From Tuctoria greenei (taxonomy: Eukaryota > Streptophyta > Magnoliopsida > Poales > Poaceae): 64,000 bases of DNA. This document shows, one piece after another, positions 11,800 to 24,312 of the stretch; positions within the stretch are counted from its first letter, which is position 1, and the number at the start of each line of letters is the position of its first letter. The translations under genes were made by a program, and so were the position numbers. Location of the stretch: positions 75,205,735-75,269,734 of the forward strand of contig JAYESD010000002.1 of assembly GCA_036927565.1 (NCBI GenBank), read 5' to 3'. The notes beneath the pieces were generated by a model. The model worked only from the letters and a program-made list of their open reading frames with translations, was not told where the DNA came from and did no database searches.

Positions 11800-13743
11800 T
11801 GTAAAAGCCCAAAATTTCATAGTGCAATGTTAAGATAGTAGAATTTAAAAATTTGAATGGGAAAAATAAATCGAATGGCAATTGAGAAATCAAACCAATT
11901 CAAATTTCAATAGACGGGATTCAAAAATTCAAATTAGCTCATATTCAAACCATGACAAAATAAAAATTTGAGTTCACCATTAGCTTCCAAATATTCCAAT
12001 AGCCTCTCTGCAAACTTTCAAAATTTTTGAAGCACAATTGCAATAAAATTCAGTGGAAACACTGAATTCTTCCAAATTCAAATTCAATTTTGAATTTTCA
12101 TTGAAACTTGATCAATTCAAAGTTTTGATTCCAGAATCAAATCCTAGATATTTAGTTGAGCCTATCTAAAAATTTTCATGATTTTTGGATCAATATTGGT
12201 GGGAGAATTAAAGGAATAGAGAAGATAGAATTAAGGGGCAGTGGGGTCCACTGGTCAGTAGCACATCTACGTGAGTGCTCTGTTTTCACCGCCTCCCCGC
12301 CGTTCAACGAGGAGAGCGCTTGTCACCGCGATTTATTTGCATGTGGGCAAGCAGCTGCGTGGCCTAAGGCTCCTCTCCACTCTACTTAAGCCCCGGTTGC
12401 TTCTCCCCGACGCATTTCGTCGCCCTCGAGTGAAAACCGAGCGCCTTCACGATTATTTCCGCCTCGCAGTACGTGGCTTCGTGCCTCCATTCTATCCCTC
12501 AGTTGATCAAGCTCCAAGCATCAAATGTACCACAAGCTTACGCTCTACCATCCCCTCCTATTGTATCATTGGTTCCATGCTTATTTGTGGGGTATTTGAA
12601 GATTCACTCTCGCCGCCGGAGTTGGAGACGATCGCCGCCTCTGCTCCACCGTCGACACACCGCACAAAGCGTCCTCAGCCCCCGACCTCTACAGCAAAAG
12701 CGTGCACTAAGGTACCTAGAATATGCTAGAGAAGTTTAATTCCATGCCATGCTTCATAGCTCTCTTACTTCCATTTTTACCGAAGCTAGTTCATATCGAG
12801 ATCACTAGGTCATTGATTTAATTCCATTTCTACATGCAACGATTCTTAAATCCAATGAAGGTTTATGTTCTAGACCTCCAGGCGCATCATCTCACCAAAA
12901 AATGAATGAAAGTTATCGAGAGATGAAGTCGGATTTTGAGTTTTCGTGGCCGCCAATAAATATCCGTCGGCGCGCCGTCGAACCCATAGTTGTCGGCCGT
13001 TCCATGACTTTTGCAACTCCCAATCATCATCCTCATGCCCCTAGGAACCTCCCAAGCGTTTCCCTGAAGTGTTTGCGCCATTTCCAAGTGTTTCTGACAT
13101 GGACGAAACCCTAGCCGCTATCGCCATCGAGCACGGGTTTCCGAACATCGCTGGCGTTCGACAACCTCCATATCATGCTCAGCACCTTGGAAAATGGTTA
13201 GGTGGCGACTTTTAGGGAGAAAGAAGGCCGAGAAAGCCGAGCCGGCGAGCTCTGCGCCTCTGCGGCCGCGCCGCGCATCCGAGGTTGAAGATGATGGGGC
13301 GGGTCCCATCTGTCAGCCTCTATTTCCCTCTCCTCGGATCTACTGTGGCCGCGGGATCAGGTGTGGCTACATGGGTTAAAACCGTGGCCCTCGGTGTGGC
13401 CCCAATGTTGTTGGCCCATTTCAAAATGTGGGGCCAAGCGCGTTTATTTAAATTTTCAAGTTGGAAAATAAATCCAGATTTGGAGCAAACTTATAAATTC
13501 AATTACTCCTAGTAGTTTTGCTCAAATAATTCCAAATAAATTCTGCTAGACTTATCTTGGCCCCAATTTTGCAGTGGTGTAATTTTTTGGACATGCAAGT
13601 CCCAGAATTTGCATAATTAATTCCTTTGAGATAACTGCTTGGGAAATTAATTACCCCTATTCTGTTAATTGGAAAATTCCTATTTTTGGTCAGAACACTC
13701 TTAAAAATACACTTGATATCCATAAAAATTTCAAGTTCATTGG
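11800..13743 (+). mobile_element. Solo LTR (Del/Tekay-related gypsy), left part
   Basis: It starts TGTAAAAGCCCAAAATTTCA, like the TGTAAAATCCCAAA start of the 4.4-kb gypsy LTRs in this window but on the opposite strand. It has the same order of AT-rich then GC-rich sequence. It is interrupted at 13743 by the copia element and continues at 55157. Flanks are CATTG on the left and CATGG on the right, a probable TSD with one change. Open frames such as 12271-12729 lie in the GC-rich stretch and have no recognisable product. Confidence 0.72.
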
Positions 13744-13770
13744 TGTAGGATCGAAGAGCACGTGAAAAGC

Positions 13771-16700
13771 TGTGGGGACCGGGGTCCGCACCTCCGAGGA
13801 TCTCATTGGGTGGTGCTGTGCGATGCGGCACCTAACAGCACACACGATTAGAATACCAAAATATACAAAGTTTTCATTTCATAAATATATATTCAGAGTT
13901 TACAAAACAGTGTACAACAAAAGTACACACGCAGCAGAACTACAGACTCATATTCTCACCTATCTAAGCATAAGAGAAAACGTCCATGCCCTAGGACGCT
14001 TCTCACTAGCAACATGACGATCATATAGCAGCGGCGTGATTCGCATGAGATTTGTCTCGATAACTCGAGTCTCATGTACAACCTGAACAGCAGAAATAAA
14101 ACTAATACCTGCAAAAATCATTAAAGCGCAAACGTGAGCATAAGGCTCAGCAAGACTTAACCGTCTCACTAGACATATGCAAGGTAAGTACTAAGCTTAG
14201 GTAAGGAATAGCATGAATAGACTCGCCTACAAGTAGATCCTTATATTCATATTTTAAGTAGCAAATGACATTCTTCAGGCACGGCACATCATAGACTCCA
14301 TAATCAAACAAGAAACGCTTTGCTGATGATATGACATGCCCAAAGCACATAATGCTATTACAGCTAAAATATGAGGAAACTGTAAATTTTTAACTGTACT
14401 ATCTCTAAGCCAAACAAGGTTGCAATACAATGATTAAGCAGATCGGCAATATTTATCATCATTCCGTTACTCTTATTTACTACGTCACAACTCATTGAAC
14501 AAGTGGTACTCTATTACCGCGAGGGATGGTGATTGCAATCAAGACACACCTGGAATACACGACACATACGCCCGCTCGGAAGTACCTTTCACTGTACTCC
14601 TCTCCCACGTTGTATGTGGCCAACTTTCACCCGTCATCCCGATGTCGAACCAGTTCTACCTTCCCAAAAGTAAGGTCCCTAACTGGGCACGTCGAAGTTG
14701 CTCCTTAGAGGTTCCCACCATACGATCATCTTCCCCCGAAGGACGGCGATATATGTTTCGACACGAGGGTGCCCGAGCTACATCAGTTTAATGGACCCCA
14801 TTAATCCATTATGTACTGGTACTATTCAAACTTGCTCAACAGGGCCGCACACGAGACGGTCCTTAACCGACACAGACGGGGCTATAACCAACCTCCACAT
14901 TTGCCTTACCCTTACCGGCCCAGGCCCAATTGTGGTCGCAAGCATTGTCCCCCTTATCCGAGATCAGACAACCTTGCGCGTCTCGTCCTACGGGAACATC
15001 CCCGTCCACATCTCCAATTATTAAGAGTGGACATTTTGGTAACATCTCGCGAGTAGGTTTCTCTTACTCGACTTCTCTCGCAAGTAGAATTCAACTACTT
15101 GACTTGTGATCAATAAAATGTGATCCTCTCGCGAGTAGATTTCAACTACTCGACTTCTACCGGATTTCCTATACATTAGCAAAGCAGTTACTACAGGTCA
15201 AACTGTAAACCGTTCCAACCAATCCTTGGGATTTGTGGTCATGCAAGTGGAGTATCAATCACCCTATACGTAATGCACATATCAAACTTAAGACGTAATG
15301 TGAGAAATACTGCAAAACTCTGTAAAGCTTTTAAATTCAAACCGGGGCTTGCCTTAGTTTGCGCTAAGTCAAAGAGTTAGTGGCTTGATGCTTCACAAAC
15401 AGGTCCTCTTCGACTCCTTTTCGTCACGGCATCTATCGCAATGAAGATGCATATAACATACAATATACTTTAATAACTTAACTAATGAATATGCATACAT
15501 TATGCAATGTCATACTCATAATAGAAGTATGCTTGTAATTCAAGAATGAATAAAGTGTACTGTTGGGTATTGAATTGGATTTGGGTAAGTTAATTTGATA
15601 TTACTTCATATTCTAAGAATGTACATAAGAGATTTCTATATAGTCATGGATATTAGGAAACTATACAGAATTACATTCTTATGTAGATGAGTTCTTTTGG
15701 CTCTGATAATTTAACTCTGGTATAGAGATGTGATGAAGCAATTCCCATAAAAATTTCAGAGAAATTGGTGGTAGAAAATGATCTACAAAATTCTATCAAG
15801 CTTTCATCCTTTAGGAATTTGCAGATAAATATCATGTCCATAAAAGGCACAGCTAGATATTACTGATCAAAAGGAAACTACCAAACTTGGTTTCACAATT
15901 TTTCAAGCTTCCTACAGTAAGATATTGAATTTACAAGTTCTTATGAATTTCTGGATTTAATTTATTATTTTCTGGAATATAATGAACCTAGGCAAAGACT
16001 TTGAATTAAAACCTCTTAAGCATCTTTGTTATGTTTGAACCTTTCACAGGAGCTTCTAAATAATAAAATTATTGGTTGGTTAATTTTCCAGAAATTCTGA
16101 ATAAAATCCTATTTTCTATATTTTTCACAATGTATTATACTAATTGAATTATAAAATATTCTCTAGGAATTTTCATGAAGGTTTGGATGGACCACTGGAA
16201 AGTACAGATCCTAAGGAGAATTACAAAAGTTGTTTCACCTATTTTGGAGCAACCTAGCCAAAGTTATAGTATTTCAAAGTTTTAGGTATTTTGAGGAATT
16301 CTTTCTGAATGGGAAAAGTATAACCCTTTAATACACTGACACGTGGCCGCCAATTCCCCCCCCAGTCGATGCCACACCGGGGCCACAAGGTTTAAACGCG
16401 TTGCCACACTACATCCATGCGCCACAGAAAATCCCACGGGGGTTATCTTCTTCCCCGACGAGCCCTGGCGGCGCCATGGCCGGAGACCGGCTGGCGACTC
16501 GCCGGAGGACGTCTGACCACCTTTCCTGTGGCCGGGACTTGCCACCCGGGGGTTTTCGACCCTCAGGAACTCACTGGTGGCCTCCGTTTTGACTGAAAAG
16601 CCACGGAAAAGTGTCTACACTGGCGACCGGCAGAACCCGACGATCGGCGACGGCGTTCTCGGTGTACAAAGCTTGGGAGAAGCTGATTCTTTCTCTGGAA

Positions 16701-18143
16701 GCTTCGTGGTGATGCTCTGATCATTGTACAACACTCTAATCGGATTGAAATCGGCCGGGGATGGGGGCACCGTGGAGCAGATTCTAGGCGGCGGCGAGAT
16801 TTGAAATCCCGGCTAGCCGGAGTGGGGCTATGGCTAGCTAACGCCTCGGGTAGGTTCGCACGTAAGTGTGGATGCTGGGGGCGGCTGGAATTGTGGAGCT
16901 ACTCACCAAGGAAGAAGGGCCTTGGGTTGTAACCGAAGAGAGTCATTGGCGCGCCGGGGGGAAGAACCCGCAATTCCCTCTGGAACGCTTGATCTGGCGG
17001 CAGCCACGGTTCAGGGATGTCGAGGGCGTATGAGCGCGCACCTAATCGAGGCTTTGCTCGAGCGGGGGCGACGGTGATTTGGGCGGCCAAGTGGAGTGCT
17101 GCTGTCGGAAGAAAAAAAGTGAGCGCTCGGTCCCCTTTTATAGGCCGACGACGGAGCGGGGCAGGTGTCTTTGCGGCTCGCCGTGGCGCGCATGCAAACG
17201 GCAAGTCATCGCGCTGGAGGTCACGGTGGAGAGATGCTTGCCGCTGCTGCTCTGTGCTGGCGCGCGTGTGTGACGTGAAACAGAGCAATTGTGCTTTGGC
17301 CTCTTCTTACAGGTGGGCCCCACTCTGCTCTTATCCCCTCCATTCTGTTATTTCTTTTTGTTAACCAAGTCTACATGTGATAAGGACTCCAAATTCAGAA
17401 GAGAATTGGTCCTTCTAGATTTGAATGGTTTGAGAATTTGAATATCCGAATTGGCCACTTAGACATTGAATTATATTCAAATTTGAATACATAACTTTTA
17501 TGCATATATTTTAATCTACTCAATTATTGCCTTTTTAATGGTCAAGGGTTTCCAATAATGTGCTCAATAATTAGTCCAAATGTAGATTTGAATTTGAGCA
17601 CTTAATTTGAATATATTTTCTATTCCACATATAACATGTTTGGTTAAATTTGAATTAGATTCAAATTAAATTTTTCTAATCTATATGCATTTCATTTAAT
17701 TCTTTCCCCTAATATTAATGTATATACTGTCCTATGTTTTTAATTGCCTAACCTGATCAAATGGAGAATATGTTTTTGTACCTTGATCATTGACTTGAAT
17801 ATTTTGTACATTTCCATATATACTTTTATTCACTCATGTTTGTTTTATTTCTTTTGATTATTCCCTTGTGAGCAAAGCACAAAATTTTAGGTGTTAAATT
17901 TCAAATTCAAGACCTTTGGAAATTTGAGCTTAGCTGAATTTAAAAAGGGATCCTAGGTTTTATCTAGAGCTTCACATTAAAATTTTTACTCATGTCCATA
18001 TAAACTTTATTGGCTCTCATATGACCTTAGTCTTCAATGTATATGTTTACAACTATTATTTAATGTGCCATACATTGGAGACAACTATTATTTCATGTGC
18101 CATACATTGGAGACAAAAGTTTCCAAAAGTTTGGGATTTTACA
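13771..18143 (-). repeat. 3' LTR of the gypsy element
   Basis: This aligns end to end with 24313-26308 + 42634-44940. A TATA-like CTATAAAAGG (minus) lies at 17133-17142, within a GC-rich stretch (16330-17330), and the matching site in the other LTR is at 43929-43940. Three imperfect palindromic units containing CTCGCGAGTAG or close variants lie at 15044-15170. Open frames in the GC-rich part (16899-17288, 17017-17364) recur in the other LTR and are not judged to be genes. Confidence 0.93.
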
Positions 18144-18144
18144 T

Positions 18145-18161
18145 TCCTCCCCCCTTAAAAG
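18145..18161 (-). other. Polypurine tract of gypsy element
   Basis: The minus strand reads TTTTAAGGGGGGAGGA directly before the 3' LTR start at 18143, the expected plus-strand primer site. Confidence 0.8.
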
Positions 18162-18199
18162 AATCTCGTCCCGAGATTACAAAAGAAGAAGAAATGTCT

Positions 18200-21100
18200 A
18201 AGTGTATCACCGTTGATATGACGATAGCAACTCCGGATAGTTGGAGCGAAGATAGTCTTCACTCTCCCAGGTAGCTTCTTCAACGGTGTGATTCTTCCAT
18301 AACACTTTATAGAACCACAACGATCGGTTTCTTGTCTCTCTCGTCTTCTCATCAATAATCCAAATCGGTTGTTCAACATATGTTAGATCCGGCTTCAGTT
18401 CTTCCATGTCCTCAGATATGACTTCTGCTGGAGTTTTGAGACACTTCCTTAACTGTGATACATGGAATACATTGTGTACTCTAGACAAGGACGCGATTAA
18501 CTCCAGCTGATAGGCTACGGGTCCACATCTTTCCGTGATGGGGAATGGCCCGATAAATCTTGGAGCTAACTTCCCCTTTAATCCAAAGCGATGAATTTCT
18601 TTCATTGGAGAGACACGAAGATACACGTGGTCTCCGACGATATAAAGCTCAAGGGACGACATCGCTTGTCAGCATAACTCTTCTGCCGAGACTGAGCTGC
18701 TATGAGGTTTGCCTGAATTAGCTTAACTCGTTCTTCAGCTTCACTAGTGAGATCCACTCCGAAAATTACTCTTTCTCCAGACTCACACCAATTGAGTGGT
18801 GTGCGGCACTTCCGACCGTAGAGAGCTTCAAAAGGTGCCATTTTGATACTGGACTGATAACCGTTGTTGTATGAGAACTCTGCCAGCGATAAATGATCAT
18901 CCCAGCAACAAACAACGATCCTCTGTCAGAGACGATGGTGCGGGGAACTCCGTGTAAGCACAGGATCCGTGACATATACAAATCAGCATACTTCTTTGAA
19001 TTGTACGTCGTGTTCAATGGAATAAAGTGTGCTAACTTGGTTAATCGGTCTATGATTACCCAAATAGAATCGTGCTTGTGGAACGTGAGAGGCAATCCAA
19101 CAATGAAGTCCATACTGAGATCCTCCCATTTCCATGCAGGGACACATAAAGGTTGTAGTGGTCCCGCTTTCCTCATATAGTCAGCCTTCACTCATCTGCA
19201 TGAATCACACTCGGACACATACTTTGCAATCTCTCTTTTCATTCGTGTCCACCAGAATTTCATTCTAAGATCTTGATACATATTATTGCTTCCTGGATGG
19301 ATTGAATACTTCGATAAGTGAGCTTCATCCAAGATCTTCTTCCTGAGTTTCATGTTCCAGGGTACCACTATACGATCGTTGAACCATAGGGTTCCTTGTT
19401 CATCTTCCCGGAAACATTTCACCTCTCCGTCTCTCATTCTCTTCCGAATGTGAGACATAGCCTTGTCTTTCTTCTGAGCTGCAATAATCTCCTCGCGGAT
19501 TGTAGGTATGAGAGCAAGGTTATATAGAGCTCCGTAGGGAACCAACCGTACACTTTGTTCTATCTCTTCATCCAGAATGATGGTTATGTTGTTAACATGA
19601 GATTTCTGACTCAAAGCATCGGCAAATATGTTTGCTTTGCCTGGATGGTAATGGATCTCATGTTCATAGTCCTTTATAAGCTCTAACCATCTTCTTTGCC
19701 TCATATTCAAATCCTTTTGAGTGAATATGTACTTGAGGCTCTTGTGGTCTGTGTAGAGATGCACTAGATTTCCCATTATGTAGTGTCTCCAAATTTTTAA
19801 TGCCATTACCACGGCAGCCAACTCCAAGTCATGAGTCGGATAATGTTGCTCATGAATCCGGAGTTGTCTTGATCCATATGCGATTACATGTCCTTCTTGC
19901 ATCAATACGCATCCCAGACCAGTGCCTGATGCATCACAATAAATATCAAACGGCTTTGTCGTGTCTGGTTGAGCTAGAACTGGTGCTGTTGTGAGATGGT
20001 TCTTCAATATCTGGAATGTCGCTTCACAGGCTTCACTCCAGACATACTTGTTTCCTTTCTTCAGCAATTCTGTCATAGGCTTAGCCACTTTGGAGAAACT
20101 TGGAACAAATCTCCGGTAGTAGCCAGCTAAACTTAAGAAACTTCTGACTTCATGGACGGAGGTCGGAGATTTCCATTTAAGTACATGTACCACTTTGCTT
20201 GGATCCACAGTAATACCGTCTGCTGAGATAACATGACCCAGGAATGGTACCTTGTTAATCCAAAATTCACATTTACTAAATTTGGCATATAGCTTATTGT
20301 CTCGCAATCGTTGAAGCACGATATTTAGATGTTCGGCGTGTTCTTCCTCTGATTTGGAATAAACCAGGATGTCATCTATGAAGACCACCACAAACTTGTC
20401 CAACTCCGGCATGAATACTGAATTCATTAGATACATGAAGTGAGCCGGTGCGTTGGTGAGACCAAAAGACATGACAAGATACTCATACAGCCCATATCTT
20501 GTCGAGAATGCCGTCTTAGGTATATCTTCAGCCCGTATCTTGATCTGATGATAACAGGACCGAAGATCCATATTTGAAAATACCTTAGCACCCACTAATT
20601 GATCGAATAAAATGTCAATCTGTGGAAGTGGATACTTGTTCTTTATAGTTACATCATTCAATGGATGATAGTCGACACATAGCCTTAGTGTCTCGTCCTT
20701 CTTCTTCACGAATATCGCTGAGCATCCCCAAGGTGATGAGCTGGGACGTATGAATCCCTTCTCAAGTAACTCATTCAACTGTTCTTTTAGCTCCGCCAAT
20801 TCCTTGGGTGCCATCTTGTAAGGTCTTCGAGATATGGGTGTGGTTCCTGGTATTAACTCAATCTTAAATTCCACATCTCGTTCAGGTGGCATGCCTAGCA
20901 GATCGTTAGGAAACACATCCGGGTAATCCTGAACAACTGGAATGTCCTCTAGCTTTGTGGCTTCTGTGTTATACACCACTAGAGGTTGTGGTGTCACATT
21001 GTGCACAACCATAGTATGTTGCCCGTGCCTTTTAGAATTCAGTTGCACGGTACGAGCACTGATATTGAAGATTGCTTCATGATGTGTCAACCAGGGCATT

Positions 21101-21276
21101 ACCAGGATAATGTCAATCTTCTGCCCATCCAATATAATGAAGGTGGTAGGGCAAATCCTACCATCCAAACATAGAGGTGCTCGGGCAATAATCTGGTTGG
21201 CTGACAGCTTTCCTCCGGGTGAATTTATTGTATAAGGTGTTGATAGCGTTGTTGATGATAATTGACGCTTCAACAC
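18200..21276 (-). pseudogene. Gypsy pol: protease end, RT, RNase H, integrase, chromodomain-like tail
   Basis: The open frame 19192-21276 (694 codons) carries RT with FIDDILVYS near residue 300, RNase H with DASGTGLGCVL and YTDHKSLKY, and the integrase zinc-binding HHCC region at its end (CDSC). A TGA stop (CGA to TGA pattern) at 19189-19191 separates this from integrase 18766-19188 (MDFIVGLP, TIVSDRG). Near 18905-18915 the frame jumps from the second catalytic Asp block to LAEFSYNN, so the part with the third catalytic Glu is missing. The C-terminus (18207-18662) has RFIGPFPI and VLWKNHTVEEATWE, a chromodomain-like tail. It would copy and integrate the element in the nucleus, but the integrase deletion makes this copy defective. 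Confidence 0.93.
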
Positions 21277-22514
21277 GAACTCCTTGCTGATGAAATCATG
21301 TGTTGCTCAAGAATCAAACAACACAATTGTTGGTTGAGCATTTAAGCTGAACATACCCGCTAACACATGTTCTCCTACTGCAATATCCACGACAGCTATA
21401 AAGTTGAGGCTGCTGACTTTTATCTTTTTCTGTTGTCCACGAGAATAAATATTTCTCGGAGGAGCAACTTCTAGACTGAGGTCTTGTTTAGCTGCAGGAC
21501 CTCTTAGAACTAACTGCTCTTTATCACCACCACTCTGTACTGTCCTTTGCATTGCCTGCAGTGGAGTAACATTTCGTGCCGCTCGTGGAGGTGGTGTACA
21601 CAAACTCACTTGCTTCTGCATCTCAGGTGCTTCAACCCACTGCAATGGTGGTGGTTAACTCTGCATCGGTGGTTGTCTTGTAATTACCCGAACTTCCGGT
21701 TCGACTGGTAAATGACATACCAGTTGATATTTTCGAGGAGTACCATTAATATCATCCATTGCTGTGATGCTCTTCCTCATCTCTACCTGACAACGAAGAG
21801 AAGCATCTTCCTGATATATAGCGTTACTGACCAATTCGTTATAGTCTCCTTTGTTGAATAGGACCAATCTTTCACGAAGTTTGACATTCAAGCCTCGGAG
21901 AAATAGGTCACACCTCGAAGCTTTTGTTCTCACATAGTCCGGTGCATATTGTGCTAACCGGTTGAATTCTTTGGAGTACTCAAGAGCACTCCTCCCCCCT
22001 TGGGTCAATTCTACAAACTCTTCAAGCTTCGACTTGATAATCCCCCTCGGAATATACCGAGCACAGAACGCATCCCGGAATTCATTCCAAGTAATGTGAT
22101 GTCCCTCAATGGTCAGGGCGAGATACTCTGCCCACCAAGCTCCAGCAGATCCATGAAGCTGCTGAACTGCAAAGTCCACCTTCTGATACTCGTCACATTG
22201 GATCAAACCGAGTTTAGCTTCAATAATCCGAATCCAATGATGTGCCTCCAACGGATCTATTGCTTCCGTGAAGACAGGCGGTTGAGTTGTCAGAAAATTC
22301 AAATACGAACTTTCATTCAGATCCCGTTGTCGTGATGCTTGAATAAAACTTTGTTGCACCAATGTCTGAAGCAGCTGGTTGTTCTCACGATGAGACTCAA
22401 CCATTTGTGCCATAACTCCGTCAATCGGGTCGACGGCAGTTCTTGTGGTCGAGTCAAGTCATTTCTGCTGTGACTAGACTCTCCCATTTCAGCGCCGGAA
22501 TGAGTGCGAACCAT
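21277..22514 (-). pseudogene. Gypsy gag and protease
   Basis: The likely start is the ATG at 22512-22514 (MVRTHSGAEMGES). A one-base frameshift near 22430 moves the frame to that of 21655-22413, which holds the Retrotrans_gag domain (WWAEYLAL, ITWNEFRDAF, ALEYSKEFNRLAQYAPD). A stop at 21655 precedes the protease region 21307-21645, where the active-site triplet Asp-Ser-Gly reads Asp-Ser-stop (TGA at about 21307), followed in frame by ATHDFI. Gag forms the particle and the protease would process Gag-Pol. No zinc knuckle is obvious between them. Confidence 0.88.
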
Positions 22515-24296
22515 ACTGCAAGAATGACAAATTACGGTTACTCTCCAAGATTGAATGACTGTCGATGCTTGAAAAACATTAACCGTATATGAATCATAAA
22601 ACATTGCAGCATATTCATACATGTTCAAGCGACACTCTGATTCTAAACTTCTTTTAGACCTCTTAATGAGTTATTTTCAATGCTCAAGTTTCATAAACTG
22701 AACATACATACATCTTGACATGCTGCACAATTTTGGCAAGTTTCAAACATGCCTATCCATAAACAAGTTTCCATTTCAATTGCATTGGCCAATCTGCTAT
22801 CCAAAATTGACTAGTTTGCAAATAACTCAGATTCTACTACAGTTAAGAGTAAATTCAATCCTGAACTTGAATACCAAAGTTACATCCAACTTCATTAGCT
22901 TTCAGAAAAATCTTACTTTGCTTCCTGATCAGCTCTGGATCAAAAGTTATGATATTTCAATGTTGACAGTATATCTGGAAAAATTTCAACAGCACCTCCT
23001 TTGGAAGTGGCTGATTTGAACATCAATTTCCATACAGTTCTGCCCCAAATATGGAAAAACTTTGAATTACAAAGTTGTAACACATATCATAAAATTTCCA
23101 ACGATGTAACCTAGGAGCTATAGAAATTTTTGACAGGAATTTATGGTTGAAAAACCGAAAACAATTCCAGCGAGGTTTTTACAGTTCTGTTTTCAACAAC
23201 AGGTTCTACTAATCTGGAATTTTTACCAATTTGAAGATTGATTCAGTTCTGGCAGTCTACAAACAAATTGCAGAGCACTTCAAGACCTTCCCAAAACTGT
23301 ATTACACATTCACATTGGTTAAATCTAGCAATAGTTATGCCCTGTACAAATCCAGCAAAAATTCTGCCAGAAAAACAGGGGACTCTGCTTTTGAATCTTT
23401 TTGAAAATCACTAAACTCCACTAGAATCTTAGTTCAACATCAGAGTTCTGTAGTTAATATTAGATTCTAAACTTTATTTTGGTTCTCAATTCAAGGTTTC
23501 ACTTGTTTTTAACAGAAAAGATTTTTTGGGGTGAAGTAAGGTGTGAATGCATCACAATATTTATGTCGGTACTACGTAACCTCGCAAACTGAAAATCTTT
23601 ACCGGATTCTTAGCCGGCATAACGTGCTATAGGTGGCACTAAAACAATCACTTGCAAACGTATTCTACTCGCAAAATGTCCAACGTGGTTAGTGTACCTG
23701 TCACTACACTCAAACTACTGATCAATCATATGGTACCGTACGGTATAGTCTAGCCCGCACGGGCTATCAATTCACGAAAACATATATGAGAGTAAAAACA
23801 ATCGTCCCGTATAATTCCATACGGGCTGCCTCGAGTTAAGCCACGTCTCGAGGTACATGACCGGGTTTTCTACCACCCGACGGGGTCCCACGTCTTTGCC
23901 TAGTGCTGCACCAGTAGGAGGCGCATCGGGTTATATCCCACCCGACGGGGGCTCCCACTAATTTTGTGTCACGCTGGGGTACCGCGTGTCATATGCTCTC
24001 AGAAACATGGAAAGTTTCAGAGACTCATATTAACATTTCCGTGCCAAGCCATGGAAATAATCACATGCTACCTCTCGCACGGTGAGCTTACCGCAATTGA
24101 TCCGCTTGCGGTGGCGTACCTTACCTCTTACCTGACGTCAGAGCGTCGTTACAGAATATAATAACACATATGTTAGCTTTGCCACCTTAAGTACTAATAC
24201 TATAATAGACCTTATGTGGGCATATAACTAATCCTCACTCGACCACTTCGTAGTTTTCAAAAATAGGCTCTTTTCGAGTGTGCTATTCCCAATGAA
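22515..24296 (-). other. Gypsy 5' untranslated internal region
   Basis: About 1.8 kb lies between the primer-binding site and gag. It is AT-rich from 22640 to 23520 and more mixed to 24296. Short open frames exist but none resembles a known protein. A long leader of this kind is common in this gypsy group. Confidence 0.6.
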
Positions 24297-24308
24297 GCTC
24301 TGATACCA
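24297..24308 (-). other. Primer-binding site of gypsy element (tRNA-Met)
   Basis: The minus strand reads TGGTATCAGAGC, an exact match to the plant initiator tRNA-Met primer site, four bases after the LTR end at 24313. Confidence 0.9.
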
Positions 24309-24312
24309 TGTC

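Noticed and set aside
12271..12729. 152-codon open frame
   Set aside because: It lies in the GC-rich part of a solo LTR and overlaps another frame; no domain is recognised.
16899..17364. Open frames of 115-129 codons on both strands in GC-rich sequence (also 43630-44161)
   Set aside because: They lie inside the gypsy LTRs, occur in both copies, overlap on opposite strands and have no family pattern; GC-rich sequence has few stops by chance.
22720..23019. 99-codon open frame in the gypsy leader
   Set aside because: It is antisense to the element, AT-rich and without a recognisable domain.
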